Source: an uncultured Elusimicrobiales bacterium
GTDB taxonomy: Bacteria > Elusimicrobiota > Elusimicrobia > Elusimicrobiales > Elusimicrobiaceae
Assembly: GCA_944322775.1 (NCBI GenBank)
Contig: CALUQA010000038.1
Span: 1-6,409 of the forward strand
Direction: 5' to 3'
Length of the DNA: 6,409 nt
Part shown: positions 1 to 5,428 of the stretch, in pieces
How positions within the stretch are numbered: position 1 is the stretch's first letter
Layout of the letters: each line of letters starts with the position of its first letter
The notes under the pieces: generated by a model
Database searches by the model: none
Told to the model about the DNA's origin: nothing
What the model saw: only the letters and a program-made list of their open reading frames with translations
Made by a program: the position numbers and the translations under genes

Positions 1-447
1 GTGGAATACGGCGGCGGCATTAAAAACGTGGTGGCCATCGGCGCCGGCGTGATTGACGGTATTGGCGACGGAGCCAATGCCAAAGCCGCCCTGATTACCC
101 AAGCCTTACAGGAAATGAACGATTTAATTGTCAGCCAAGGCGGTCAGCCCAACACGGTATATAGTTTGGCCGGCTTTGGCGACGCTATTTTGACGGGCAT
201 GTCCGCCATTTCGCGCAATCGCCGCTTGGGCGAAAAATTGGGCTCCGGCCTTTCTTTGGAAGAAGCCAAAAAAGAAGTGGGAACCATTGCCGAAGGCGTA
301 AACTCCGTGCAAAGCGTGTATGACATTGCCCGCAAAAACAACCTAAACACCCCCATTATTGACGCCATTTGGCAAATTGTCTGCCAAGGCAAAAAGCCGC
401 ACGTGCTGCTGCACGCCATGGGCTTTGTAAACCGGGGGAACAAATAA
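1..447 (+). CDS. gpsA: Glycerol-3-phosphate dehydrogenase [NAD(P)+], C-terminal part (5' end outside window)
   Basis: This gene encodes the cytosolic enzyme that interconverts dihydroxyacetone phosphate and sn-glycerol 3-phosphate with NAD(P)H, which supplies the backbone for phospholipids. Only the C-terminal substrate-binding domain (148 residues of a usual ~330) is in the window. The first codon, GTG, is an internal valine and not a start, because the family's E-x-GG-x-x-KNV motif begins right there. The GGGIKNV lysine (residue 8 here) matches the family's active-site lysine. GDGANAKAALIT (22-33), the AGFGD loop (57-61) and SRNRRLG (71-77) are all family hallmarks, and the late EGV...VY...TPI stretch (98-121) is also typical. 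The NAD-binding Rossmann half lies upstream, out of view. It ends in TAA and is followed 21 bases later by an HU-family gene on the same strand, probably co-transcribed. Confidence 0.95.
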   Translation: MEYGGGIKNVVAIGAGVIDGIGDGANAKAALITQALQEMNDLIVSQGGQPNTVYSLAGFGDAILTGMSAISRNRRLGEKLGSGLSLEEAKKEVGTIAEGVNSVQSVYDIARKNNLNTPIIDAIWQIVCQGKKPHVLLHAMGFVNRGNK

Positions 448-455
448 TTTAACAC

Positions 456-462
456 AGAAGGA
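456..462 (+). promoter_or_regulatory. Ribosome binding site of the HU-family gene
   Basis: AGAAGGA lies 6 bases before the ATG at 469. It sits in the 21-base gap after gpsA, which is too short for an evident separate promoter, so the HU gene probably reads from the gpsA transcript. Confidence 0.75.
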
Positions 463-468
463 AACAAT

Positions 469-732
469 ATGAATAAGGACGACGTTATCCGCCATTTAAG
501 CCGCCACGTGCTGGACAAAAAACAAGCCAAGATTTCCGTAGATAAAGTATTTGAAATTATCAAACACGGCCTCAAGCGCGACGGAAAAGTGGTCATCAGC
601 AATTTTGGCTCTTTCCATTTAAAAACCGCGCTTCCGGTCACCCGCCGCAACCCAAAAACGGGCGAAAAGGTGCAAGTGCCGGCCAAAAAGAAGGTGCGTT
701 TCAAACCTTCCGCCAATTTGCTAAGCAAATAA
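469..732 (+). CDS. HU/IHF-family DNA-binding protein
   Basis: This is a small basic nucleoid protein that binds and bends DNA as a dimer. At 87 residues it has the usual length of the HU/IHF family (about 90). The N-terminal helical part (1-38) starts MNKDDVIRHLS, as in many HU proteins. The β-saddle follows with ISNFGSFHLK (43-52). The DNA-inserting arm carries RRNPKTGE (59-66), including the proline that intercalates between base pairs. The end, VRFKPSANL (76-84), resembles the VxFKPSxxL end common to HU and IHF. I cannot tell HU from an IHF subunit by sequence alone, so no symbol is given. The ATG at 469 has a good ribosome binding site. A strong terminator begins at the stop codon. Family assignment is firm; the DNA targets are unknown. 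Confidence 0.93.
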   Translation: MNKDDVIRHLSRHVLDKKQAKISVDKVFEIIKHGLKRDGKVVISNFGSFHLKTALPVTRRNPKTGEKVQVPAKKKVRFKPSANLLSK

Positions 733-756
733 AAAACCCCGCTTCGGCGGGGTTTT
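731..756. terminator. Bidirectional intrinsic terminator between converging genes
   Basis: A perfect CCCCGC / GCGGGG stem (737-742 with 747-752) closes a stable TTCG tetraloop. It is flanked by AAAA (733-736) and TTTT (753-756), which extend the stem to 10 pairs. Read on the plus strand, the hairpin is followed by TTTTATTTT and ends the gpsA-HU unit. Read on the minus strand, it is followed by six U's (731-736) and ends the six-gene operon. The A tract begins within the HU stop codon. Confidence 0.93.
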
Positions 757-764
757 ATTTTAGG

Positions 765-809
765 CAAATCTTAAGCGTGGCTTTGGTGCACACGGCTTTA
801 TAAGATTTG
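765..809. repeat. Imperfect inverted repeat over the stop codon of the PrcB-like gene
   Basis: CAAATCTTA (765-773) and TAAGATTTG (801-809) are perfect 9-base inverted copies. Inside them, AGC (774-776) and GTG (777-779) can pair with 791-797 across small bulges, leaving a loop of about 11 bases. The right arm covers the last three codons of the minus-strand gene and abuts its stop codon (798-800). It lies just before the strong bidirectional terminator as read from the minus strand. It may form a 3' stabilising hairpin in that mRNA, or it may be chance. Confidence 0.5.
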
Positions 810-1577
810 TTCCAGTTCCACGGGCAAGTCCGTTTTATCCAGCACAATCACCTCGTGCGTGTTGATTTTTTTATCCAAATCAAACACGTTGACGCGGTAT
901 TTTACATGCAGTTTGCCGTCTTTGGCGGCGGCGGACTGGATTTCAAACACTTTATCGGGCAAGTTGCTGTCGGACTCCAGCACCAGAATCATTTGTTTTT
1001 TGAAATTAACTTCCGGATAGCTGCCGCGGGCAACGGTTTTAAAGCGTTTGTAATCTTCGCTGTCTTTAATCAACCGATGTTTGACGGGGGCCTTAATCAT
1101 GGAGATTTTGCTTTCCTCCGTTCCTTCGGCTTCGTTTGCAATATCTGCTCCAACGGCGGCCGTTTTTTCGTCCCCGGTCAGGTTTAAATTAACCGGTTGG
1201 GAAGGGCGTCTTTCTTCTTCAAACTCGTCTTTTTCTTTTTTCTCCACGGGGGCCACGCCCTGTATGTCTTCCCATTGCGTAAGCACAATTTGGCTGGGCA
1301 AGGTGGAGCCGTCTTTGCGGTTGGCGGAAGCTTGGTCTTCCGGCAGGGTTACGTCCTGGTTTAAGCCATAAGCGGCCACCGCTTCGGCCGCGGCCAAATC
1401 CTCGGCGGGGATATTGTCAAAAATACCCAGGCTTTCCCCGTCTGTGGTGTACATTTCTTCCACTTCTCCCTGCGGAGCACGCCAGCGGGGCAACGCGGTA
1501 AAAAACCACCCCCCCGCCAAAAACAATACAAGCGCCGCCAAGATAAGGGCGGTTATTTTCAGCTTATTTTTTGCCAT
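798..1577 (-). CDS. Membrane-anchored protein with a PrcB-like C-terminal domain
   Basis: This is a 259-residue protein of unknown function. A short basic N-terminus (AKNKLK) is followed by one hydrophobic segment (about 8-28), which looks like an uncleaved membrane anchor with the rest outside the cytoplasm. Residues 31-165 are acidic, low in hydrophobics and probably disordered, with a charged run around 112-124. The C-terminal part (about 166-259) looks folded. Its pattern (SEDYKRF, then YPEVNFKKQMILVL, then DGKLHVKYRV, then a final LDKTDLPVEL) recalls the PrcB C-terminal domain, first named from a spirochaete protease complex. That match is by eye and tentative, and the family's usual glycine-rich GGY turn is not seen. 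The start at 1577 is preferred because it has AAGGAAGG just upstream; a longer reading (from 1595 or 1643) only retraces queF codons in another frame. It overlaps the queF end by 14 bases and is the last gene of the operon. Confidence 0.82.
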   Translation of the reverse strand: MAKNKLKITALILAALVLFLAGGWFFTALPRWRAPQGEVEEMYTTDGESLGIFDNIPAEDLAAAEAVAAYGLNQDVTLPEDQASANRKDGSTLPSQIVLTQWEDIQGVAPVEKKEKDEFEEERRPSQPVNLNLTGDEKTAAVGADIANEAEGTEESKISMIKAPVKHRLIKDSEDYKRFKTVARGSYPEVNFKKQMILVLESDSNLPDKVFEIQSAAAKDGKLHVKYRVNVFDLDKKINTHEVIVLDKTDLPVELEQIL

Positions 1578-1986
1578 AGCCTTCCTTTTCGTCATAAGAA
1601 GCCGTAATGATGGAGCGCAGCCCGCCGCGCGGCGTAAACACACCCGTCACCGTGGCACATTTGGGTTTGCAGGCTTTTACGACGTCGTCTAAAATTTTAT
1701 TGGCGATATTTTCCATAAAAATGCCCATATCGCGGTATTCCAACAAATAATATTTTAAACTTTTCAGTTCCAAACACAAATCGTTGGGAATATATTCAAT
1801 GGTAATCACGCCAAAATCCGGCAGGCCGGTTTTGGGACAGACGGAAGTAAACTCTGGCAATTCAATTTTAATATTGTAATCGCGTTTATACTGGTTGGGC
1901 CAGCACTGAATGGCCGGCAAAACGGCGTCTGCATTTTTGCGCGCATGGTCGGAAGTGTAACCGAAATCAATATCGTGTGTCGTCAT
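1564..1986 (-). CDS. queF: NADPH-dependent 7-cyano-7-deazaguanine reductase
   Basis: QueF reduces the nitrile preQ0 to the amine preQ1 with two NADPH, the step before insertion into tRNA on the way to queuosine. At 140 residues this is the short, single-domain (Bacillus-like) type. The EFTSVCPKTGLPDF block (45-58) holds the cysteine that forms the thioimide with substrate (C50) and the conserved acid (D57). ELKSLKYY (73-80) is the QueF signature motif for NADPH binding. FTPRGG (117-122) is also typical. The residue before E92 is methionine (M91), where the Bacillus enzyme has histidine (HE pair); see findings. The start ATG overlaps the stop of the upstream ATPase as ATGA, with only a distant, weak ribosome site, so it is probably translated by coupling. 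No other queuosine gene is in view, and no preQ1 riboswitch can precede it here. Confidence 0.95.
   Translation of the reverse strand: MTTHDIDFGYTSDHARKNADAVLPAIQCWPNQYKRDYNIKIELPEFTSVCPKTGLPDFGVITIEYIPNDLCLELKSLKYYLLEYRDMGIFMENIANKILDDVVKACKPKCATVTGVFTPRGGLRSIITASYDEKEGYGKK
1580..1587 (-). promoter_or_regulatory. Ribosome binding site deciding the start of the PrcB-like gene
   Basis: On the minus strand AAGGAAGG precedes the ATG at 1577, with its AGGA core 5 bases from the start. The in-frame ATG at 1595 has no comparable site. The sequence lies inside the queF 3' end, which suggests coupled translation. Confidence 0.7.
1983..1986 (-). other. ATGA stop/start overlap, ATPase to queF
   Basis: The TGA of the ATPase gene and the ATG of queF share two bases on the minus strand. 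The nearest purine-rich site, GAGG at 2001-2004, is 14 bases from the ATG and too far to be effective, so queF translation likely depends on ribosomes finishing the ATPase. Confidence 0.85.
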
Positions 1987-3935
1987 TTTACGTTAAGTAA
2001 CCTCGCTGAATTTAAAAGTATCACAAAAATTCCTGCCAGCAGCCCCACCGGTACGCACAGCCAAAGCATGTACTCCGGCGGCAGCGGTGCAAAAAGCAAA
2101 TAGCCCAAAAGCACCACATTGCACAACAGGCTAAGCAAAATATTGCCGTATATGCGGGCAGAAAGTTTTTGGTTGATAGAAAACAAATCGGTAATGCTGC
2201 CCAAGTCCGAACGTTTAATAATTACGTCCACCCAATTATTATAAACGTTTTTGCCGGAAGAAAACACCACACTGGCATCGGCACGCAACAAAGCGGTAAT
2301 ATCGTTAAAACCGTCGCCGATCATCACGGCTTTTTTGCCCAAGGCGCTAAAGTTACCCAAAATTTCCGCCTTGGTTTGCGGCAATACGCCAAAGTTAAAT
2401 TTGTCTATGCCCGCTTCTTTAGCAATGGCGGACACGGAAGCTTCATTGTCACCGGACATTAAGATGACTTCCTTGCCCATATTTTTAAGCTCTTTAACCA
2501 TTTCCGCCGCGCCCGGGCGCAGTTTATCGTCCAGCAGAACATAACCCAAATAACGCCCGTTTTTGGCCCCGCAAATGACAGCCTGTTCTCCTTCGGGCTG
2601 GTCCTTCACGTTCACCCCTTGGTCCCTAAGCCATTCGGGGCGGCCAGCCAAGAGCACATTGTTGCGGCCATACTGTGCTTTTACGCCCAAGCCGGGCAAA
2701 ACATCAAAACAAAGCAGTTTGCGCACGGCCACTTTATGCTCCTGCGCATAAATGTTTACGGCCGCGGCAAACGGTCCGTCCACCAATTGCTCTGCCGTGG
2801 CCAAACACTCCAACAGTTCTCTTTTGGTTTTGGCATCGGGCGCATAAACGGAAGCCACACGCAGCTCCCCATAGGTCAGTGTGCCGGTTTTATCAAAAAA
2901 CACGGCATCGGCCTGGGTTAAAGCTTCCAGCGCGCCCAGCTCTTGCAAGGCAATTTTGCGCCGGCGGGCACCCAAGCGCACAAACCACGCCGGAAACACC
3001 GCACTAAAGAAAAAAGACAGCGGGCAGGAAAGCCCCATAATCAGCAGAAAAATGCCCACCGTATGCAACGGGCGGCGGTAATCCCCCTGCCAGTAAAAAT
3101 AAATATAGCCAGCCAAAGCCAACAAAACCGCCGTCACCAGCATATAAACGGACAGGCCGTCCAGCGGGTCTTTGCGCACACAGCGGCGGCGCTCACTGTT
3201 TTTAATGGCGGAAATAATGCCGGCTATCACGGACTGAGATAAATTTTTGGTTACGCGCACCCAAATGTCGGACCGCTTGTTAAGCGTGCCCGCATAAACG
3301 CGGCTGCCTTCCACCTTGGAAGCCGGCAACATATTGCCGGTAATCAGGCTTTCGTCTATGGCGGTGCTGCCTTTGACGATTTCCCCCTCGCACGGCACGC
3401 GCTCACCGGGTTTAATGCGGATAAAATCCCCTTCTTTCAGCTCGCGGGCAAACACCATCATTTCCCGCTGGCCCTGCAGCAAACGACCGGATTTAGGCAA
3501 AAAATCGTCCAATTTTTTTATAAATACTTTCGTGCGTTCTTTGCTTTTGGCCGCACGGGAACACAGCCACAAATACAAAACGATGACAGAAGACAGCGCA
3601 ATGTTTAAATCCGGCGCGGCGCCGGCCAACGGGCTTAAAAAGAAGGTTTTGGAAAGGCCATAACAAAAAGCCGCCAACACACTGCCCGTCGTGAGCACAG
3701 AAAGCGTGAAGCGGAAATTTTCCAGGTCACGCCACGCGTTTTTAATCATCACGTCGGCACAAAAAAGAAGATTTAAAAGGACTAAAACAAATACGCTGGA
3801 AGCTGCACTATGCAGTGCCGTAAGATAAAAAATCATAATCCAAAAACATACCGACAAAAAGAACCGATATGAATATGATTTTACGGGCACCGACAAAGCC
3901 GCCGCTTCCGCGGCGAAAGAATCCTTCACGGACAT
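1983..3935 (-). CDS. P1B-like P-type ATPase, divergent, lacking several canonical residues
   Basis: This is a 650-residue integral membrane P-type ATPase closest in layout to heavy-metal (P1B) pumps. About eight hydrophobic segments can be seen (roughly 24-41, 47-62, 76-93, 110-126, 263-281, 292-316, 597-617, 622-641). The actuator domain lies between segments 4 and 5, and the phosphorylation and nucleotide domains between 6 and 7. DKTGT (348-352) supplies the phosphorylated aspartate; GLG (415-417), SGDN (494-497) and GDGFND (540-545) are present. Four features are odd: TGE of the actuator domain reads TGN (199-201), the HP dipeptide of P1B enzymes reads GP (387-388), the membrane CPx motif reads CPL (304-306), and there is no N-terminal CxxC metal-binding domain. 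The reading frame is intact, so this looks like a maintained but diverged protein. Substrate is unknown; copper or zinc cannot be claimed. It starts 3 bases after the TPR gene stop, with a weak AGAG site. Confidence 0.9.
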   Translation of the reverse strand: MSVKDSFAAEAAALSVPVKSYSYRFFLSVCFWIMIFYLTALHSAASSVFVLVLLNLLFCADVMIKNAWRDLENFRFTLSVLTTGSVLAAFCYGLSKTFFLSPLAGAAPDLNIALSSVIVLYLWLCSRAAKSKERTKVFIKKLDDFLPKSGRLLQGQREMMVFARELKEGDFIRIKPGERVPCEGEIVKGSTAIDESLITGNMLPASKVEGSRVYAGTLNKRSDIWVRVTKNLSQSVIAGIISAIKNSERRRCVRKDPLDGLSVYMLVTAVLLALAGYIYFYWQGDYRRPLHTVGIFLLIMGLSCPLSFFFSAVFPAWFVRLGARRRKIALQELGALEALTQADAVFFDKTGTLTYGELRVASVYAPDAKTKRELLECLATAEQLVDGPFAAAVNIYAQEHKVAVRKLLCFDVLPGLGVKAQYGRNNVLLAGRPEWLRDQGVNVKDQPEGEQAVICGAKNGRYLGYVLLDDKLRPGAAEMVKELKNMGKEVILMSGDNEASVSAIAKEAGIDKFNFGVLPQTKAEILGNFSALGKKAVMIGDGFNDITALLRADASVVFSSGKNVYNNWVDVIIKRSDLGSITDLFSINQKLSARIYGNILLSLLCNVVLLGYLLFAPLPPEYMLWLCVPVGLLAGIFVILLNSARLLNVK

Positions 3936-3938
3936 AGG

Positions 3939-4937
3939 TTATCTCTGATTTTGCAAATCCCAAAAGCGGTCGGCCACTACGCGTTTGCGGCCGTTTTCCG
4001 TCGTCATCATGCGGATTTTGCCTTGGTAACGCAAAGCCCGCGCCGGGTCCAAACGGCGGGCCGCCAAATAGTGCTGTGTGGCTTCCACGGGTGACTCCAA
4101 AGCCAGCATATCACCCAACATTTCATAGGCAGGGGCATAGGTGGGTGCCAACAACTTGGCTTTTTCAGCATAGGCTATGCCTTTGTCCGTATTTCCGCGG
4201 CTGAACTCCAGCTCGGCCATATAAAAATACGGCATGGCATAATTGGGATTTAAGGCCAAGGCTTGTTCAAAATCGTCCAGTGCATTTTGATAATAATCCA
4301 TTTTCATAAACGCACGGCCGCGTTCCAGGTACGGGCGGGGATTGGTGGGGTCCAGCTCCATCATTTGGCTAAAATCTTCAGCCGCGGCAGGATATGCCCC
4401 TGCAGAGAACTGTGCCAAACCGCGGTTCAAGTACACTAACGGAGACTGTGGGTTTAACTTTTCAGCAGCGCCAAAATCAATCATAGCCAAACTCATTTTA
4501 CCTTGGCGGCTATAGGCAACTCCTCGGTTTAAAAGCGCCATAAAATAATCGGGCCGCAGGCGCAACGCTTGATTTAATTGCAATACAGCTTCGTCATATT
4601 TTTCTTGGTCAATGTATAAGGCACCCAAATTGTTAAAAATTTCGGGCCGACGATAATTTAAACTAATGGCACTAAGGTAATCTTTTTCCGCCTGCTGACG
4701 GTTTTTATTGCGTTCTTCGGCGTCTTTATAAGGCAATTGTTCATAGGCCAAAGCGCGGCTGGCATAGGCGGCATAATTGTCCGGATTATTTTTAAGGATA
4801 GTGGAATAAAGCTGTATGGCTCTGGTAAACTGGCCTTTTTCGGCAGCCAGCTGTGCTTTGCGGAACATGGCATTTTCGCCTCCGCTGCATGCGCCTAACA
4901 GAAGAACGGACAAACAAAGCATCAAAACTTTTTTCAT
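3939..4937 (-). CDS. TPR-repeat lipoprotein
   Basis: This is a 332-residue secreted lipoprotein made almost wholly of tetratricopeptide repeats. The N-terminus is a lipoprotein signal peptide: MKK, a hydrophobic run (4-13), then the lipobox LGAC with the lipidated cysteine at 17. Serine at +2 would, by the E. coli rule, favour the outer membrane. About eight TPR units follow (near 21-54, 55-97, 98-131, 132-165, 166-199, 200-233, 234-267, 268-299), with typical cores such as NNLGALY, LNRGVAY and YLNRGLA, each ending in xLNP or xLDP. The second unit carries an insertion of about ten charged residues (70-83). The last 30 residues are basic and not TPR-like. TPR proteins scaffold other proteins; the partner is unknown. 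The start ATG overlaps the lspA stop (ATGA) and has a strong GGGAGGA site. Lying next to lspA, it is an evident substrate of that peptidase. Confidence 0.93.
   Translation of the reverse strand: MKKVLMLCLSVLLLGACSGGENAMFRKAQLAAEKGQFTRAIQLYSTILKNNPDNYAAYASRALAYEQLPYKDAEERNKNRQQAEKDYLSAISLNYRRPEIFNNLGALYIDQEKYDEAVLQLNQALRLRPDYFMALLNRGVAYSRQGKMSLAMIDFGAAEKLNPQSPLVYLNRGLAQFSAGAYPAAAEDFSQMMELDPTNPRPYLERGRAFMKMDYYQNALDDFEQALALNPNYAMPYFYMAELEFSRGNTDKGIAYAEKAKLLAPTYAPAYEMLGDMLALESPVEATQHYLAARRLDPARALRYQGKIRMMTTENGRKRVVADRFWDLQNQR
4934..4937 (-). other. ATGA stop/start overlap, lspA to TPR lipoprotein
   Basis: The TGA of lspA and the ATG of the TPR gene share two bases on the minus strand, a typical sign of translational coupling. 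Here a strong ribosome site is also present just upstream. Confidence 0.88.
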
Positions 4938-5428
4938 TTTTCCTCCCGTGGGTGTGCTTCCCTGTGAAATAAGAGGGCCAATGCCAACATCACGCCGCCA
5001 ACCGTAATAAACGAATCGGCCGCATTAAACACGGGCCAAACCCTAAAATCTAAAAAGTCTACCACAAACCCTAATGCTATTCTATCATAAAGATTGCCCA
5101 ATGCACCGCCTAAAATAAAAACAAGTCCCCATTTAACCAGCGGCCCGTAGGCGCAAAGCTCTTTCCAGCATTTTATCAAATAGCCGATGATAATAAGCGT
5201 AAGCAAAATTAAAATCAGGTTGCCGCCCTGCATAATGCCAAAGGCCGCCCCCGTGTTCTGCACGTAGCGCAAGTGGAAAAACGGCGCCACGATAATGTCT
5301 TTATCCGTCAAAAACTCCAGCGTTAAACGCTTGCTAATGCGGTCCAGCGCCAACAAGAGGACCAGTACAATCAGTACGGCCTTGTTGGCGCGGGACCATG
5401 TAAAAACAGCGTTTAATGCCTTACGCAA
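4934..5428 (-). CDS. lspA: Lipoprotein signal peptidase (signal peptidase II), TTG start
   Basis: LspA is an inner-membrane aspartyl protease that removes the signal peptide of prolipoproteins after lipid is attached to the cysteine. Read from TTG at 5428 it has 164 residues, the normal length for the family. Conserved motifs are all seen: DRISK (29-33), QNTGAAFG (57-64), GGALGNLYDR (107-116), VVDF with catalytic D124, and FNAAD with catalytic D138. Four hydrophobic segments fit the known four-helix topology (about 17-28, 68-86, 97-112, 138-154). A longer reading from ATG at 5500 adds 24 residues that only shadow the ileS end in another frame. The TTG has GAGGAG seven bases upstream and is therefore chosen. 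It overlaps the ileS stop by 8 bases. The ileS-lspA pair is a common arrangement in bacteria. Confidence 0.97.
   Translation of the reverse strand: MRKALNAVFTWSRANKAVLIVLVLLLALDRISKRLTLEFLTDKDIIVAPFFHLRYVQNTGAAFGIMQGGNLILILLTLIIIGYLIKCWKELCAYGPLVKWGLVFILGGALGNLYDRIALGFVVDFLDFRVWPVFNAADSFITVGGVMLALALLFHREAHPREEK
4941..4947 (-). promoter_or_regulatory. Ribosome binding site of the TPR lipoprotein gene
   Basis: GGGAGGA on the minus strand, three bases before the ATG at 4937 and inside the last codons of lspA. It is the closest match to a full Shine-Dalgarno sequence in the operon, so this lipoprotein may be made at a higher rate than its neighbours. Confidence 0.75.

Noticed and set aside
448..468. 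Separate promoter for the HU-family gene
   Set aside because: The gap is only 21 bases and is mostly taken up by the ribosome site. I see no convincing -35/-10 pair at the end of gpsA.
144..767. Open frame of 207 codons on the minus strand opposite gpsA and HU
   Set aside because: It runs antisense through two well-conserved genes and across the terminator hairpin, and its translation resembles no family. It is a shadow.
1578..1643. Longer N-terminus for the PrcB-like protein
   Set aside because: The extra 22 residues only re-read the queF 3' end in another frame, and neither upstream start has a good ribosome site. The start at 1577 does.
1987..2010. A preQ1 riboswitch ahead of queF
   Set aside because: queF overlaps the ATPase gene, and the upstream bases code for its C-terminus. 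There is no leader or hairpin-pseudoknot pattern to support one.
1983..3935. ATPase as a pseudogene
   Set aside because: Although key residues differ, the 650-codon frame has no stop or shift, and the membrane, DKTGT and GDGxND features are all in order. A decayed gene would be expected to show more random damage.
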